64,000 nt of DNA, from positions 124,001 through 188,000 of the forward strand of contig CAVSPR010000006.1 of NCBI GenBank assembly GCA_963729875.1, written 5' to 3'. The stretch comes from DATBSL01 sp963729875 (GTDB lineage Bacteria; Acidobacteriota; Vicinamibacteria; Fen-336). Within the stretch, counting starts at the first letter, position 1. Each line of letters starts with the position of its first letter. The notes below the pieces were generated by a model that saw only the letters and a program-made list of their open reading frames with translations, was not told the DNA's origin and did no database searches. The translations under genes were made by a program, and so were the position numbers. This document shows, piece after piece, positions 50,816 to 59,567 of the stretch.

Positions 50816-53800
50816 ATGAGCGACCGGAGCGAGAGAGCGGTAGCGATCGTCGGCCTCGGGGCCATCCTCCCCGACGCCCCCAGCGCCCGGGCCTTCCGCG
50901 ACAACGTGTGGGCGAAGAAGTACTCGATCGTCGAGGTCCCGCCCGACCGCTGGAGCGTCGCCGACTACTACGACCCCGACCCGACGGCGCCGGCCAAGAC
51001 CTACAGCAAGATCGGCTCCTGGGTGCGCGGCTTCCAGTTCGACTGGAAGCGGTGGCGCGTCCCGCCGCGCGTGGCGGGGGCGATGGACGAGGGGCAGCAG
51101 TGGGCGATCACGATCGCCGCCGAGGCCCTCGCCGACTACGGCTGGCCCGGCAAGCCCCTCGACACCGAGCGGACCGCCGTCGTCCTCGGCAACGCGATGG
51201 CGGGGGAGCGGCACTACCTCACCACGCTCCGCATCTCGTTCCCCGAGTACCGCCGGCTGCTGAGCGAGACGAAGGAGTTCCTGGACCTGCCGGCCCCGGT
51301 GCGCGAGGCGATCCTCTCGCGCTGGTACGAGGTGGTCCGCAAGGGGATGCCCGAGATCACCGAGGACACGATGCCGGGGGAGCTGTCGAACATCCTCTCC
51401 GGCCGCGTCGCCAACGTGCTCAACCTGCGCGGGCCCAACTTCACGACCGACGCGGCCTGCGCTTCGACGTTCGCCGCCCTCGACGCGGCCGTGGACATGC
51501 TGGTGGCGGGCCACTGCGACGCGGTCGTGACCGGCGGCGTCGACCGCAACATGGGCACGAACTCGTTCGTGAAGTTCTCGAAGATCGGCGCGCTCTCGGC
51601 CACCGGGACGCGGCCCTTCGGCGACGGCGCCGACGGCTTCGTGATGGGCGAGGGCTCGGCCGCGTTCCTGCTCAAGCGCCTCGCGGACGCCGAGCGCGAC
51701 GGCGACCGGGTGTACGCGGTCGTGCGCGGCCTCGGCGGCTCCTCGGACGGCAAGGGCAAGGGCATCACCGCCCCCAACCCGATCGGCCAGCAGCTTGCGA
51801 TCGCGCGGGCGTGGGAGAACGCCGGGCTCGACCCGACGACCGCCGGCCTCGTCGAGGCCCACGGCACGAGCACGAAGGTCGGGGACCTCGTCGAGGTCGA
51901 GAGCCTCGCCACCGTCTTCAAGGGCGCGGCGAAGGGACAGATCGCCCTCGGCTCCGCGAAGAGCAACGTCGGCCACCTGAAGGCCGGCGCCGGCGCGGCG
52001 GGCCTGCTGAAGGCGGTCTGGGCGGTGCACGAGAAGGTGCTGCCGCCGACCCTCCACGCCCACCCGCCCAACCCCGGCATCGACTTCGCTTCGACGCCGT
52101 TCGTGCTCAACCACGACCTGCGCGAGTGGAAGCCGGCGAACGGCGCCCCGCGGCGCTGCGGCGTCTCCGCCTACGGCTTCGGGGGGACGAACTTCCACGT
52201 CGTCCTCGAGGAGCACGTGCCGGGCGCGCTCACGAAGGGCGCGCGGCCGGCCCAGGTGGCGGTGCCGTCGTCGATGCCGGCGGGAGGGTCGGTTGCTGCC
52301 CCGCGGCCGCCGCTGCGGGGCCTGCTCGTGGTCGGGGCGCAGTCCGTGGACGGCCTGCGCAAGAAGGTGGACGGCCTGCTCGCGCGCGCGAAGGATGGCC
52401 ACGTGCCTCCGGTCGCCGTGCCCGACCCCGCCGACCTGATCGCGCGGGAGCGCATCGCGATCGACTACGAGGACGGCAAGGAGCTCGTCGAGCGGCTGCA
52501 GAAGGCGCAGAAGGCCCTCGCCACCGACGCCCCCTCGACGTGGAGGGCCTTCCAGGCCCAGGGCGTCTTCCGCGGGAGCGGGCCCGCGCCCGGCAAGATC
52601 GCGTTCCTCTTCACCGGCCAGGGCAGCCAGTACGTGAACATGGGACGGGACCTCGCGCACGCCGACGAGCTGGTGGCGGGCGTCTTCGAGGAGGCCGACC
52701 GCGTCCTCGAGCCGCTCCTCGGCCGGAAGCTGACGAGCTACATCTTCGTGGATCGCCAGGACCCGGGGGCCGTCAAGCAGGCCGAGGAGGACCTGAAGCA
52801 GACGGCGATCACGCAGCCGGCCGTGCTCAGCATGGACACCGCGATGTGCCGGCTCCTCGGCGAGTACGGTCTCGAGCCGGACATGGTGATGGGCCACTCG
52901 CTGGGCGAGTACGGCGCCCTCGTCGCGGCCGGCGTCCTCACGTTCGCCGAGGCGCTCGAGGCGGCCGCCGCCCGCGGCCGCGAGATGACCAAGGTCAGCT
53001 TCGGCGACAACGGGGCGATGGCGGCGGTCATGGCGCCGGCCGCCTTCGTCGTCGAGGAGCTGAAGAGCATCGAGGGCTACGTCGTCCCCGCGAACCTCAA
53101 CGCCCGCGGCCAGGTGGTGATCGGCGGCGAGACGGCGGCGGTGGAGCGTGCCGTGGACGCCTTCAACAAGAAGGGCTACCAGGCCCAGCGCCTCCCGGTG
53201 AGCCACGCCTTCCACACGAAGATCGTGGCCTCCGCGGCCGAGCCGCTGCGCAAGGTCCTCGACCGCTTCGACGTGCGCGCTCCCCGGCTGCCCCTCGTCG
53301 GCAACGTCACCGCCGACTTCTACCCTTCCGACCCCGAGGCGATCAAGGACATCCTCTGCCTCCAGATCGCCTCCCCCGTGCGCTGGGTGGAGAGCGTCGA
53401 GCGTCTCTACGCAGCGGGCGCGCGAGCGTTCGTCGAGGTGGGGCCGAAGCGGGCGCTGAAGGGCTTCGTCGACGACGTCCTCGCCGACAAGACCGACGTC
53501 ATGTCGCTCTTCACCAACCGGCCGCGGCCCAAGGAGGTCGCGAGCTTCAACCAGGCGCTGGCCGGGCTCTACGCCGCCGGCTACGGAACGCGGGAGGCCG
53601 CGGCCGTCCAGGTGGCGACCGTCCCGGTGGCGCGGCGCGAGTCTGCGCCCGCGCCGGTGGCGCCGGCGGCGGCGCCCGACACGCTGGGAGAGCTGCGGGC
53701 GCTCCTCCAGAAGGCGATCGACTCCCTGCCGACCGGACCCGTGGCGCGTGCCGAGGGGCCGTTCGACCGCAACGACGTGCCGAAGGGCTCGGTCGTGATC

Positions 53801-55651
53801 AGCGGCACCGGCCTCGGGCTGCCGGGGGCGAACAAGCCCGTCATGGACCCGAAGAACGCCGCCCGGATCCTGGCCGGCGAGCAGTTCGTCGGCCCCGTCC
53901 CGCAGCGCCACCGCGAGGGGATGGCCAGCCGCCGGGTCACGCAGCTCGTCAAGACCGCGGACGGCAGCGGGCACTTCCAGACGATCGACGACCCGAAGGA
54001 CGTCATCAAGCTCGCCGCCCTTCCGGGCACGTTCGACCTGACCGCCGAGTACGGGGTCCCCGACAAGCTGGTCGAGGCGCTCGACTCGACGACCCAGCTC
54101 GCCATGGCGGCGGGGCTCGACGCCCTGCGCGAGGCGGGGATCCCGCTCGTGCAGACGTGGAAGAAGACCACCACCGGCAAGTACCTGCCCGAGCGTTGGG
54201 TGCTGCCGGAGGCGATGCGCGACGAGACGGGCGTCATCTTCGCGAGCGCCTTCCCCGGGTACAACCGCTTCGCCGACGAGGCGCACCGCTACTACACGTT
54301 CGAAAGCCGGCGGGCGCAGAAGCGGCAGCTCGAGGAGCTGCTGGAAACGGCACGCGACGCGGGCACCCGGTCCGAGATCTCGCGCCGGGTCGCCGAGCTC
54401 GACGCGCGGCTCGAGAAGGAGCCCTACGCGTTCGACCGGCGCTTCCTGCTCCGCATCCTCACGATGGGCCACAGCCAGTTCGCCGAGTACGTCGGCGCCC
54501 GCGGGCCCAACACCCACGTCAACGTGGCCTGCGCCTCGACGGCGTCCGGCATCGCCCTGGCCGAAGACTGGATCCGTTCGGGTCGCTGCCGGCGCGTGGT
54601 CGTCGTGGCCGCCGACAACGTGACGAGCGACGCCATGATCGAGTGGATCGGGGCCGGGTTCATCGCGAGCGGGGCGGGAGCGACGGACGAGCGGGTCGAG
54701 GACGCCGCCCTGCCGTTCGACCGCCGCCGCCACGGGACGCTCATCGGCATGGGCGCCTGCGCGCTCGTGGTCGAGAGCCAGGACGCGGTCGAGGAGCGCG
54801 GGATGCGGGGGATCGTGGAGCTCCTCGCCACGGAGAGCCGCAACAGCGCTTTCCACGCGACCCGTCTCGACGTGGCGCACGTGGCGGGCGTGGTGGAGAG
54901 CCTCGTCGCCTCGGCGGAGCGCCGCTTCGGCGTGAACCGGGCGGCGATGGCGCCGCGCACCGTGTTCGTGTCGCACGAGACGTACACGCCGGCGCGCGGC
55001 GGCAGCGCCGCCGCCGAGATCGCGGCCCTGCGGCAGGTCTTCGGGCCCAGCGCGGACCGGGTGATCGTGGCGAACACCAAGGGCTTCACCGGCCACCCCA
55101 TGGGCGTCGGGATCGAGGACGTCATCGGCGTCAAGATCCTCGAGCACCAGATCGTGCCCCCGGTGCCGAACCTCAAGGAGCCCGACCCCGACCTCGGGAA
55201 CCTGACCCTGTCGAAGGGCGGCCGGTACGATGTCGAGTACGCCATCCACCTCGCGGCCGGCTTCGGCTCGCAGATCGCGCTCACCCTGACGCGTCGGATC
55301 CCCGGGCCCGTCGACCGGGTGGACGACCGGGCACGCCACGAGTGGTGGCTGGCCGAGGCGAGCGGGCAGGACGGCGCACGGACGGAGGTCGTGAAGCGCG
55401 TGCTCCGCGTCGCGGCCGACGGCCCGCCGGCCCGACCGCCGGCGGCGAGCGCGTGGCGCTTCGGCCTCGGGCCCGTGAGGCGCGTGTCACCCGAGGGCGC
55501 GAGAGCGCCCGAGGGATCTCTCTCTCGTCCTCCCCTCCCACCCACGCAAGCGGAGAGCCGGCCTGGAAGGCCTTCCCGGAAGGCCCTCCGAACCGACGCC
55601 GAAGGATTTGCCCAAAACCACGACGCATTCCGCGCCGCCCGTCCGGATTGA
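50816..55651 (+). CDS. PUFA-synthase-like type I megasynthase, KS-AT-KS part
   Basis: A 1611-residue first part of a larger gene. KS1 (about 5-460): Cys 215 in DAACASTFA, His 349 in VEAHGTSTKVGD, His 386 in SNVGHLK. AT (about 590-890): GHSLGEYGALVAAG with Ser ~694, GHSLGE being malonyl-type. KS2 (about 985-1500): VACASTASGIALAE (Cys ~1238), SHETYTPARGG, and NTKGFTGHPMGVG (His ~1427), a divergent KS with Cys-His-His still present. Domain order is like PfaA-type enzymes, but with a second KS after the AT. AAGGAG lies eight bases before the ATG. The frame continues as noise after about 55,570; the coding frame then shifts by one. Together with the next three entries it forms one gene. Confidence 0.88.
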   Translation: MSDRSERAVAIVGLGAILPDAPSARAFRDNVWAKKYSIVEVPPDRWSVADYYDPDPTAPAKTYSKIGSWVRGFQFDWKRWRVPPRVAGAMDEGQQWAITIAAEALADYGWPGKPLDTERTAVVLGNAMAGERHYLTTLRISFPEYRRLLSETKEFLDLPAPVREAILSRWYEVVRKGMPEITEDTMPGELSNILSGRVANVLNLRGPNFTTDAACASTFAALDAAVDMLVAGHCDAVVTGGVDRNMGTNSFVKFSKIGALSATGTRPFGDGADGFVMGEGSAAFLLKRLADAERDGDRVYAVVRGLGGSSDGKGKGITAPNPIGQQLAIARAWENAGLDPTTAGLVEAHGTSTKVGDLVEVESLATVFKGAAKGQIALGSAKSNVGHLKAGAGAAGLLKAVWAVHEKVLPPTLHAHPPNPGIDFASTPFVLNHDLREWKPANGAPRRCGVSAYGFGGTNFHVVLEEHVPGALTKGARPAQVAVPSSMPAGGSVAAPRPPLRGLLVVGAQSVDGLRKKVDGLLARAKDGHVPPVAVPDPADLIARERIAIDYEDGKELVERLQKAQKALATDAPSTWRAFQAQGVFRGSGPAPGKIAFLFTGQGSQYVNMGRDLAHADELVAGVFEEADRVLEPLLGRKLTSYIFVDRQDPGAVKQAEEDLKQTAITQPAVLSMDTAMCRLLGEYGLEPDMVMGHSLGEYGALVAAGVLTFAEALEAAAARGREMTKVSFGDNGAMAAVMAPAAFVVEELKSIEGYVVPANLNARGQVVIGGETAAVERAVDAFNKKGYQAQRLPVSHAFHTKIVASAAEPLRKVLDRFDVRAPRLPLVGNVTADFYPSDPEAIKDILCLQIASPVRWVESVERLYAAGARAFVEVGPKRALKGFVDDVLADKTDVMSLFTNRPRPKEVASFNQALAGLYAAGYGTREAAAVQVATVPVARRESAPAPVAPAAAPDTLGELRALLQKAIDSLPTGPVARAEGPFDRNDVPKGSVVISGTGLGLPGANKPVMDPKNAARILAGEQFVGPVPQRHREGMASRRVTQLVKTADGSGHFQTIDDPKDVIKLAALPGTFDLTAEYGVPDKLVEALDSTTQLAMAAGLDALREAGIPLVQTWKKTTTGKYLPERWVLPEAMRDETGVIFASAFPGYNRFADEAHRYYTFESRRAQKRQLEELLETARDAGTRSEISRRVAELDARLEKEPYAFDRRFLLRILTMGHSQFAEYVGARGPNTHVNVACASTASGIALAEDWIRSGRCRRVVVVAADNVTSDAMIEWIGAGFIASGAGATDERVEDAALPFDRRRHGTLIGMGACALVVESQDAVEERGMRGIVELLATESRNSAFHATRLDVAHVAGVVESLVASAERRFGVNRAAMAPRTVFVSHETYTPARGGSAAAEIAALRQVFGPSADRVIVANTKGFTGHPMGVGIEDVIGVKILEHQIVPPVPNLKEPDPDLGNLTLSKGGRYDVEYAIHLAAGFGSQIALTLTRRIPGPVDRVDDRARHEWWLAEASGQDGARTEVVKRVLRVAADGPPARPPAASAWRFGLGPVRRVSPEGARAPEGSLSRPPLPPTQAESRPGRPSRKALRTDAEGFAQNHDAFRAARPD

Positions 55652-56240
55652 AGCGCCGCGGAATGACGTCGTGGAGAGGGTCCTCGCCATCGTGGCCGAG
55701 AAGACCGGTTACCCGCCCGACATGCTCGATCTGGAACTGGACCTCGAGGCGGACCTCGGCGTGGACACGGTGAAGCAGGCGGAGACGTTCGCCGCGGTGC
55801 GCGAGGCCTACGGCATCGCCCGCCAGGAGAGCTTGAAGCTCCGCGACTTCCCGACCCTCAAGCACGTGGTGCAGTTTGTCTACGACTTCAGGCCGGATTT
55901 GCGCCCCTCCGAGGGCGCCTCTCCGGCGCGGCCCTCGGAGGCCGCCGGCACGGTCTCGTCCCCGCCCCTGTCTCCCTCGAAAGCCCCGGGGAAGGCCGGC
56001 TCAGATGAAGTCGTCCAGAAGGTGCTCGCCATCGTCGCCGAGAAGACCGGCTACCCGCCCGACATGCTCGAGATGGACCTCGACCTCGAGGCCGACCTGG
56101 GTGTCGACACGGTGAAGCAGGCGGAGACGTTCGCGGCGGTTCGCGAGGCCTATGGCATCGCGCGCCAGGAGAACCTGAAGCTCCGCGACTTCCCGACGCT
56201 CGCAGCACGTCGTGCAGTTCGTGTACGACTTCCGACCTGA
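55608..56240 (+). CDS. Megasynthase continuation: ACP-like domains 1 and 2
   Basis: Reading frame one step on from the KS part. Carries two ACP-like domains, each about 77 residues, joined by a Pro/Ser-rich linker: EKTGYPPDMLDLELDLEADLGVDTVKQAETFAAVREAYGIARQ and the near-identical second copy. Upstream of the TTG at 55608 the same frame reads PSEPTPKDL, matching the later linkers, so it is a continuation and not a new gene. At the attachment position both have Asp-Thr (Thr codons at 55767 and 56109) where carrier proteins have Asp-Ser. The domain-2 end turns to noise at about 56,200 (PTLAARRAVRV for PTLKHVVQFV), where one extra base moves the frame. Confidence 0.8.
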   Translation: MPKTTTHSAPPVRIEAPRNDVVERVLAIVAEKTGYPPDMLDLELDLEADLGVDTVKQAETFAAVREAYGIARQESLKLRDFPTLKHVVQFVYDFRPDLRPSEGASPARPSEAAGTVSSPPLSPSKAPGKAGSDEVVQKVLAIVAEKTGYPPDMLEMDLDLEADLGVDTVKQAETFAAVREAYGIARQENLKLRDFPTLAARRAVRVRLPT

Positions 56241-56930
56241 CTTGCGCCGTCCGGCGCTTCCCGCGCGCGGCCCTCCCAGACGCCGCCGACGGACTTGCCC
56301 CGAACCACGCCGCATTCCGCCGCGCCCGCTCCGGGTCGGAGCGGCTCGGAATGACGTCGTGGAGCAGGTCCTGTCCATCGTCGCCGAGAAGACCGGCTAC
56401 CCCGAGGACATGCTCGAGATGGACCTCGACCTCGAGGCCGACCTCGGTGTGGACACGGTGAAGCAGGCGGAGACGTTCGCCGCGGTGCGCGAGGCCTACG
56501 GCATCGCGCGCCAGGAGAACCTGAAGCTTCGCGACTTCCCGACCCTCAAGCACGTCGTGCAGTTCGTGTACGACTTCAGGCCGGACTTGAAGCCGGGCTC
56601 TCCCGAGGGGCCTTCCCAGACGACGCCGACGGACTTGCCTAGAACCACGACGCATTCGTCGGCGCCCGGTCGAGCCGAAGCGCCTCGGAATGACGTCGTG
56701 GAGCGGGTGCTCGGGATCGTGGCCGAGAAGACCGGCTATCCCGTGGACATGCTCGAGATGGACCTCGACCTCGAGGCCGATCTCGGGGTCGACACGGTGA
56801 AGCAGGCGGAGACGTTCGCGGCGGTTCGCGAGGCCTACGGCATCGCCGCGCCAGGAGAACATGAAGCTCCGCGACTTCCCGACGCTGAAGCACGTCGTCC
56901 AGTTCGTCTACGACTTCAGGCCGGATCTGG
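55662..56930 (+). repeat. Four tandem ACP-like repeats
   Basis: Four near-identical copies of about 340 bases (Asp-Thr codons at 55767, 56109, 56455 and 56794; spacing 342, 346 and 339). The protein units differ by only a few residues, indicating recent duplication or gene conversion. Tandem ACPs raise the output of PUFA-synthase-type enzymes. Such identical repeats also invite assembly or consensus errors, which fits the frame breaks at 56.20 and 56.84 kb. Confidence 0.85.
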
Positions 56931-57006
56931 CACCCGAGGGCGCGAAAGCGCCCGAGGGACCTGCCGTTGCTCCCTCGGTGGCTCCCCCTTGTCTCATTGC
57001 TCCTGA
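56212..57006 (+). CDS. Megasynthase continuation: ACP-like domains 3 and 4
   Basis: Frame shifted one more base. QFVYDFRPDLR completes domain 2; an out-of-pattern Arg-rich linker (PPRRRRRTCPEPRRI) follows, so the linker between domains 2 and 3 may hide two compensating shifts. Domains 3 and 4 repeat EKTGYPEDMLEMDLDLEADLGVDTVKQAE and EKTGYPVDMLEMDLDLEADLGVDTVKQAE, with Thr codons at 56455 and 56794. Domain 4 ends AYGIAAPGEHEAPRL where IARQENMKL is expected: one extra C near 56,845. The tail to 57006 is then noise. Not a separate gene. Confidence 0.75.
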   Translation: MQFVYDFRPDLRRPALPARGPPRRRRRTCPEPRRIPPRPLRVGAARNDVVEQVLSIVAEKTGYPEDMLEMDLDLEADLGVDTVKQAETFAAVREAYGIARQENLKLRDFPTLKHVVQFVYDFRPDLKPGSPEGPSQTTPTDLPRTTTHSSAPGRAEAPRNDVVERVLGIVAEKTGYPVDMLEMDLDLEADLGVDTVKQAETFAAVREAYGIAAPGEHEAPRLPDAEARRPVRLRLQAGSGTRGRESARGTCRCSLGGSPLSHCS

Positions 57007-59563
57007 GAAGGCCCCGGGGAAAGCCGGCGTAGAGCCCGCCCCCCGCCCCCTCGCCTCCCTCGCCGACGCGGACAAGATGCCCCGCCGCGTCCCGGTCCCC
57101 TCCCTCCGCCCCGCCCTCGATCTCTGCAAGCCGACCGGCGTCGCCCTCGGCAAGGGCACGCGGGTGGTCGTGGTGGGCGACGCGGGCAGCGTCGGCCAGG
57201 CGCTGGCGAGCCGGCTCGAGAAGACCGGCGCGACGGTCCTGGCCCTCGACGGAGCGATCGCGACCGACGAGGTGACGACTCGTCTCCAGACCTGGCTCGC
57301 GGAGGGGCCGGTCCAGGGGGTCTTCTGGCTTCCCGCCCTCGACGTCGAGCCCGCGATCGCGGAGATGGACCTCGCCGCGTTCCGCGAGGCCCTCCGCCGT
57401 CGCGCGAAGAACCTCCACGCGGCGATGCGCGCGCTCTACGAGAGCGTGGCCGCTCCCGGCACGTTCCTCGTGGCGGGCACCCGCATGGGCGGCCTGCACG
57501 GGCAGACGCCGGAGGGGGCCACCGCGCCCCTCGGCGGCGCGGTGGCCGGCTTCGCCAAGGCCTACAAGCGCGAGCGCCCCGAGGCCCTCGCCAAGGTGGT
57601 GGACTTCGCCCCCGGCGCTCCCGCGGCCGAGGTGGCCGAGGCCCTCGTGGCCGAGGCCCTGGGCGACCCGGGCGTCGTCGAGGTCGGGCGCCACGACGAT
57701 CTCCGCTGGACGATCACCCTCGAGGAGCGCCCGGCCGCCGACGGCCGGCCCGGCCTCTCGCTGACGAAGGACACCGTCTTCGTCGTGACCGGCGCCGCCG
57801 GCGGCATCACGTCCGCGATCGTGGCCGACCTCGCGGCGGCGAGCGGGGGCGGAGTGTTCTACCTGCTCGACCTCGTGGCGGAGCCGGCCCGATCCGACGC
57901 GAAGATCGCCCTCATCCGGCAGGACCGGGAGAAGCTGAAGCTCGCCCTCATCGAGGAGGCGCGCGCGAAGGGCGAGAAGCCGACGCCGGTGGCCATCGAT
58001 CGCCAGATCATGGCGATCGAGCGGCAGGACGCCGCCCTGCGGGCGATCGAGTCGGTCGAGGCCGTCGGCGGCACGGCGCGGTGGCGCTCCGCCAACCTGC
58101 TCGATGGTCCCGCCGTCGCCGCGATCGTCGAGGAGATCCGCAGGGCCCACGGCCGGATCGACGTCCTCGTCCACGCCGGCGGGATCGAGATCAGCCGCAA
58201 GCTGTCGGAGAAGGAGGCTGGTGAGTTCGACCTCGTCCTCGACATCAAGGCCGACGGCTTCTTCAGCCTGCTGAAGGCGGCCGAGGGGATGCCCATCGGG
58301 GCGACGGTCGTCTTCAGCTCCGTGGCCGGCCGCTTCGGCAACGCGGGCCAGACCGACTACAGCGCGGCGAACAACCTCCTGTGCGCGATGTCGAGCGCGC
58401 TGCGGCGGACGCGGCCGGAAACGAAGGCGATCGCGATCGACTGGACGGCCTGGGGCGGCATCGGCATGGCCACCCGCGGGTCGATCCCGCAGATCATGGC
58501 CGCGGCGGGGATCTCCATGCTGCCGCCGGAGTCCGGGATCCCGACCGTCCGCCGGGAGCTGGTGGCGGGCGGGGGCTCGGGCGAGCGGGTCGTGGCGGGG
58601 ACGCTCGGGATCATGGGTGCGGAGTACGACCCGACGGGGGGCCTCGACGTCGAGAAGATGAAGGCCGCGATCGCCGGACGCAAGCGGCCCCTCCTCATGG
58701 TCGGTGCGGTCAAGGCCGCGCGCCTCTACGGCGGCGTCGCCGTCGAGACGACGCTCGACCCCCGGGAGCAGCCGTTCCTCCTCGACCACCAGATCGACGG
58801 CGTTCCCGTCCTGCCCGGGGTGATGGGCACCGAGGCGTTCGCCGAGGTGGCGAGCGTCCTCTGCCCGGGCTTCCACGTGGCGTCCGTCGAGGACGAGACG
58901 TTCCTCCTGCCGTTCAAGTTCTTCCGCAACCAGCCGGCCACCCTGCACCTGCACGCGGTCGCGATGCCGGCCGGCGTGGGCGAGATCCTGGTCGCCGCCG
59001 AGCTGCGGTCGGTCGTTCAGCCGAAGCCGGAGCTGCCGGCGCAGGAGCGGGTCCACTTCAGGGCGCGGGTCCGGATGACGCGGGAGACCCGGCCGGCCCC
59101 GAGGGTCGCGTTCAAGAAGCCGGCGGCGAAGGCGCTCACGATCGGGAAGGGCGCGATCTACGAGGTCTACTTCCACGGTCCCGCCTACCAGGTGCTCGAG
59201 CGGGCGGCGGTCGAGGGGGACGGCGTCGTGGCCCTCATGACGGCGGGCCTGCCGTCGAACGCGAGGCCCGCCGAGGCCGAGGCGCTCATGGCACCTCGGC
59301 TCCTCGAGCTGTGCTTCCAGGCCGCCGGCCTGTGGCTCCTGGCGAAGAAGGAGACGATGGGCCTGCCCACGGCCCTCGGGCGGGCGGTCGCGTACCGGGG
59401 GGAGGAGGCGGCGGGCGAGAGGCGGCTGTACGCGACGGTGGAGGTGCTCCGTGACGGGGAGGCGTTCGACGCCCGGGTCGTGGACGAGAAGGGGCAAGTC
59501 CACGCCGAGGTGGTCGGGTACCGGACCGTCGCGCTGCCCGAGCGGCGTGCGCTGAAAGGCTAG
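56861..59563 (+). CDS. Megasynthase continuation: ketoreductase and dehydratase
   Basis: About 900 residues, in the same frame as the KS part (three +1 steps add to zero). It opens with KLRDFPTLKHVVQFVYDFRPDL, the end of ACP 4. KR: TVFVVTGAAGGITSAIVADLA (cofactor loop), FSSVAGRFGNAGQTDYSAANNL (catalytic Ser/Tyr). DH: QPFLLDHQIDGVPVLPGVMGTEAF, a hot-dog domain with the active His in LDHQIDG; a second hot-dog half follows (YEVYFHGPAYQVLERA). The stop is followed four bases later by the carboxylase start. No enoyl reductase or thioesterase is visible in the gene, so product release and saturation must be done elsewhere. Confidence 0.85.
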   Translation: MKLRDFPTLKHVVQFVYDFRPDLAPEGAKAPEGPAVAPSVAPPCLIAPEKAPGKAGVEPAPRPLASLADADKMPRRVPVPSLRPALDLCKPTGVALGKGTRVVVVGDAGSVGQALASRLEKTGATVLALDGAIATDEVTTRLQTWLAEGPVQGVFWLPALDVEPAIAEMDLAAFREALRRRAKNLHAAMRALYESVAAPGTFLVAGTRMGGLHGQTPEGATAPLGGAVAGFAKAYKRERPEALAKVVDFAPGAPAAEVAEALVAEALGDPGVVEVGRHDDLRWTITLEERPAADGRPGLSLTKDTVFVVTGAAGGITSAIVADLAAASGGGVFYLLDLVAEPARSDAKIALIRQDREKLKLALIEEARAKGEKPTPVAIDRQIMAIERQDAALRAIESVEAVGGTARWRSANLLDGPAVAAIVEEIRRAHGRIDVLVHAGGIEISRKLSEKEAGEFDLVLDIKADGFFSLLKAAEGMPIGATVVFSSVAGRFGNAGQTDYSAANNLLCAMSSALRRTRPETKAIAIDWTAWGGIGMATRGSIPQIMAAAGISMLPPESGIPTVRRELVAGGGSGERVVAGTLGIMGAEYDPTGGLDVEKMKAAIAGRKRPLLMVGAVKAARLYGGVAVETTLDPREQPFLLDHQIDGVPVLPGVMGTEAFAEVASVLCPGFHVASVEDETFLLPFKFFRNQPATLHLHAVAMPAGVGEILVAAELRSVVQPKPELPAQERVHFRARVRMTRETRPAPRVAFKKPAAKALTIGKGAIYEVYFHGPAYQVLERAAVEGDGVVALMTAGLPSNARPAEAEALMAPRLLELCFQAAGLWLLAKKETMGLPTALGRAVAYRGEEAAGERRLYATVEVLRDGEAFDARVVDEKGQVHAEVVGYRTVALPERRALKG

Positions 59564-59567
59564 GGAC

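Noticed and set aside
50708..55339. Very long minus-strand open frame over the megasynthase
   Set aside because: It is antisense to clear KS and AT motifs. High GC content and codon bias keep the opposite strand open; its product is Ala/Arg/Val-rich and without family motifs.
55608..57006. Independent acyl carrier protein genes
   Set aside because: No start codons with ribosome sites; linkers extend upstream in the same frames; the frames add up to one gene with the KS and KR parts.
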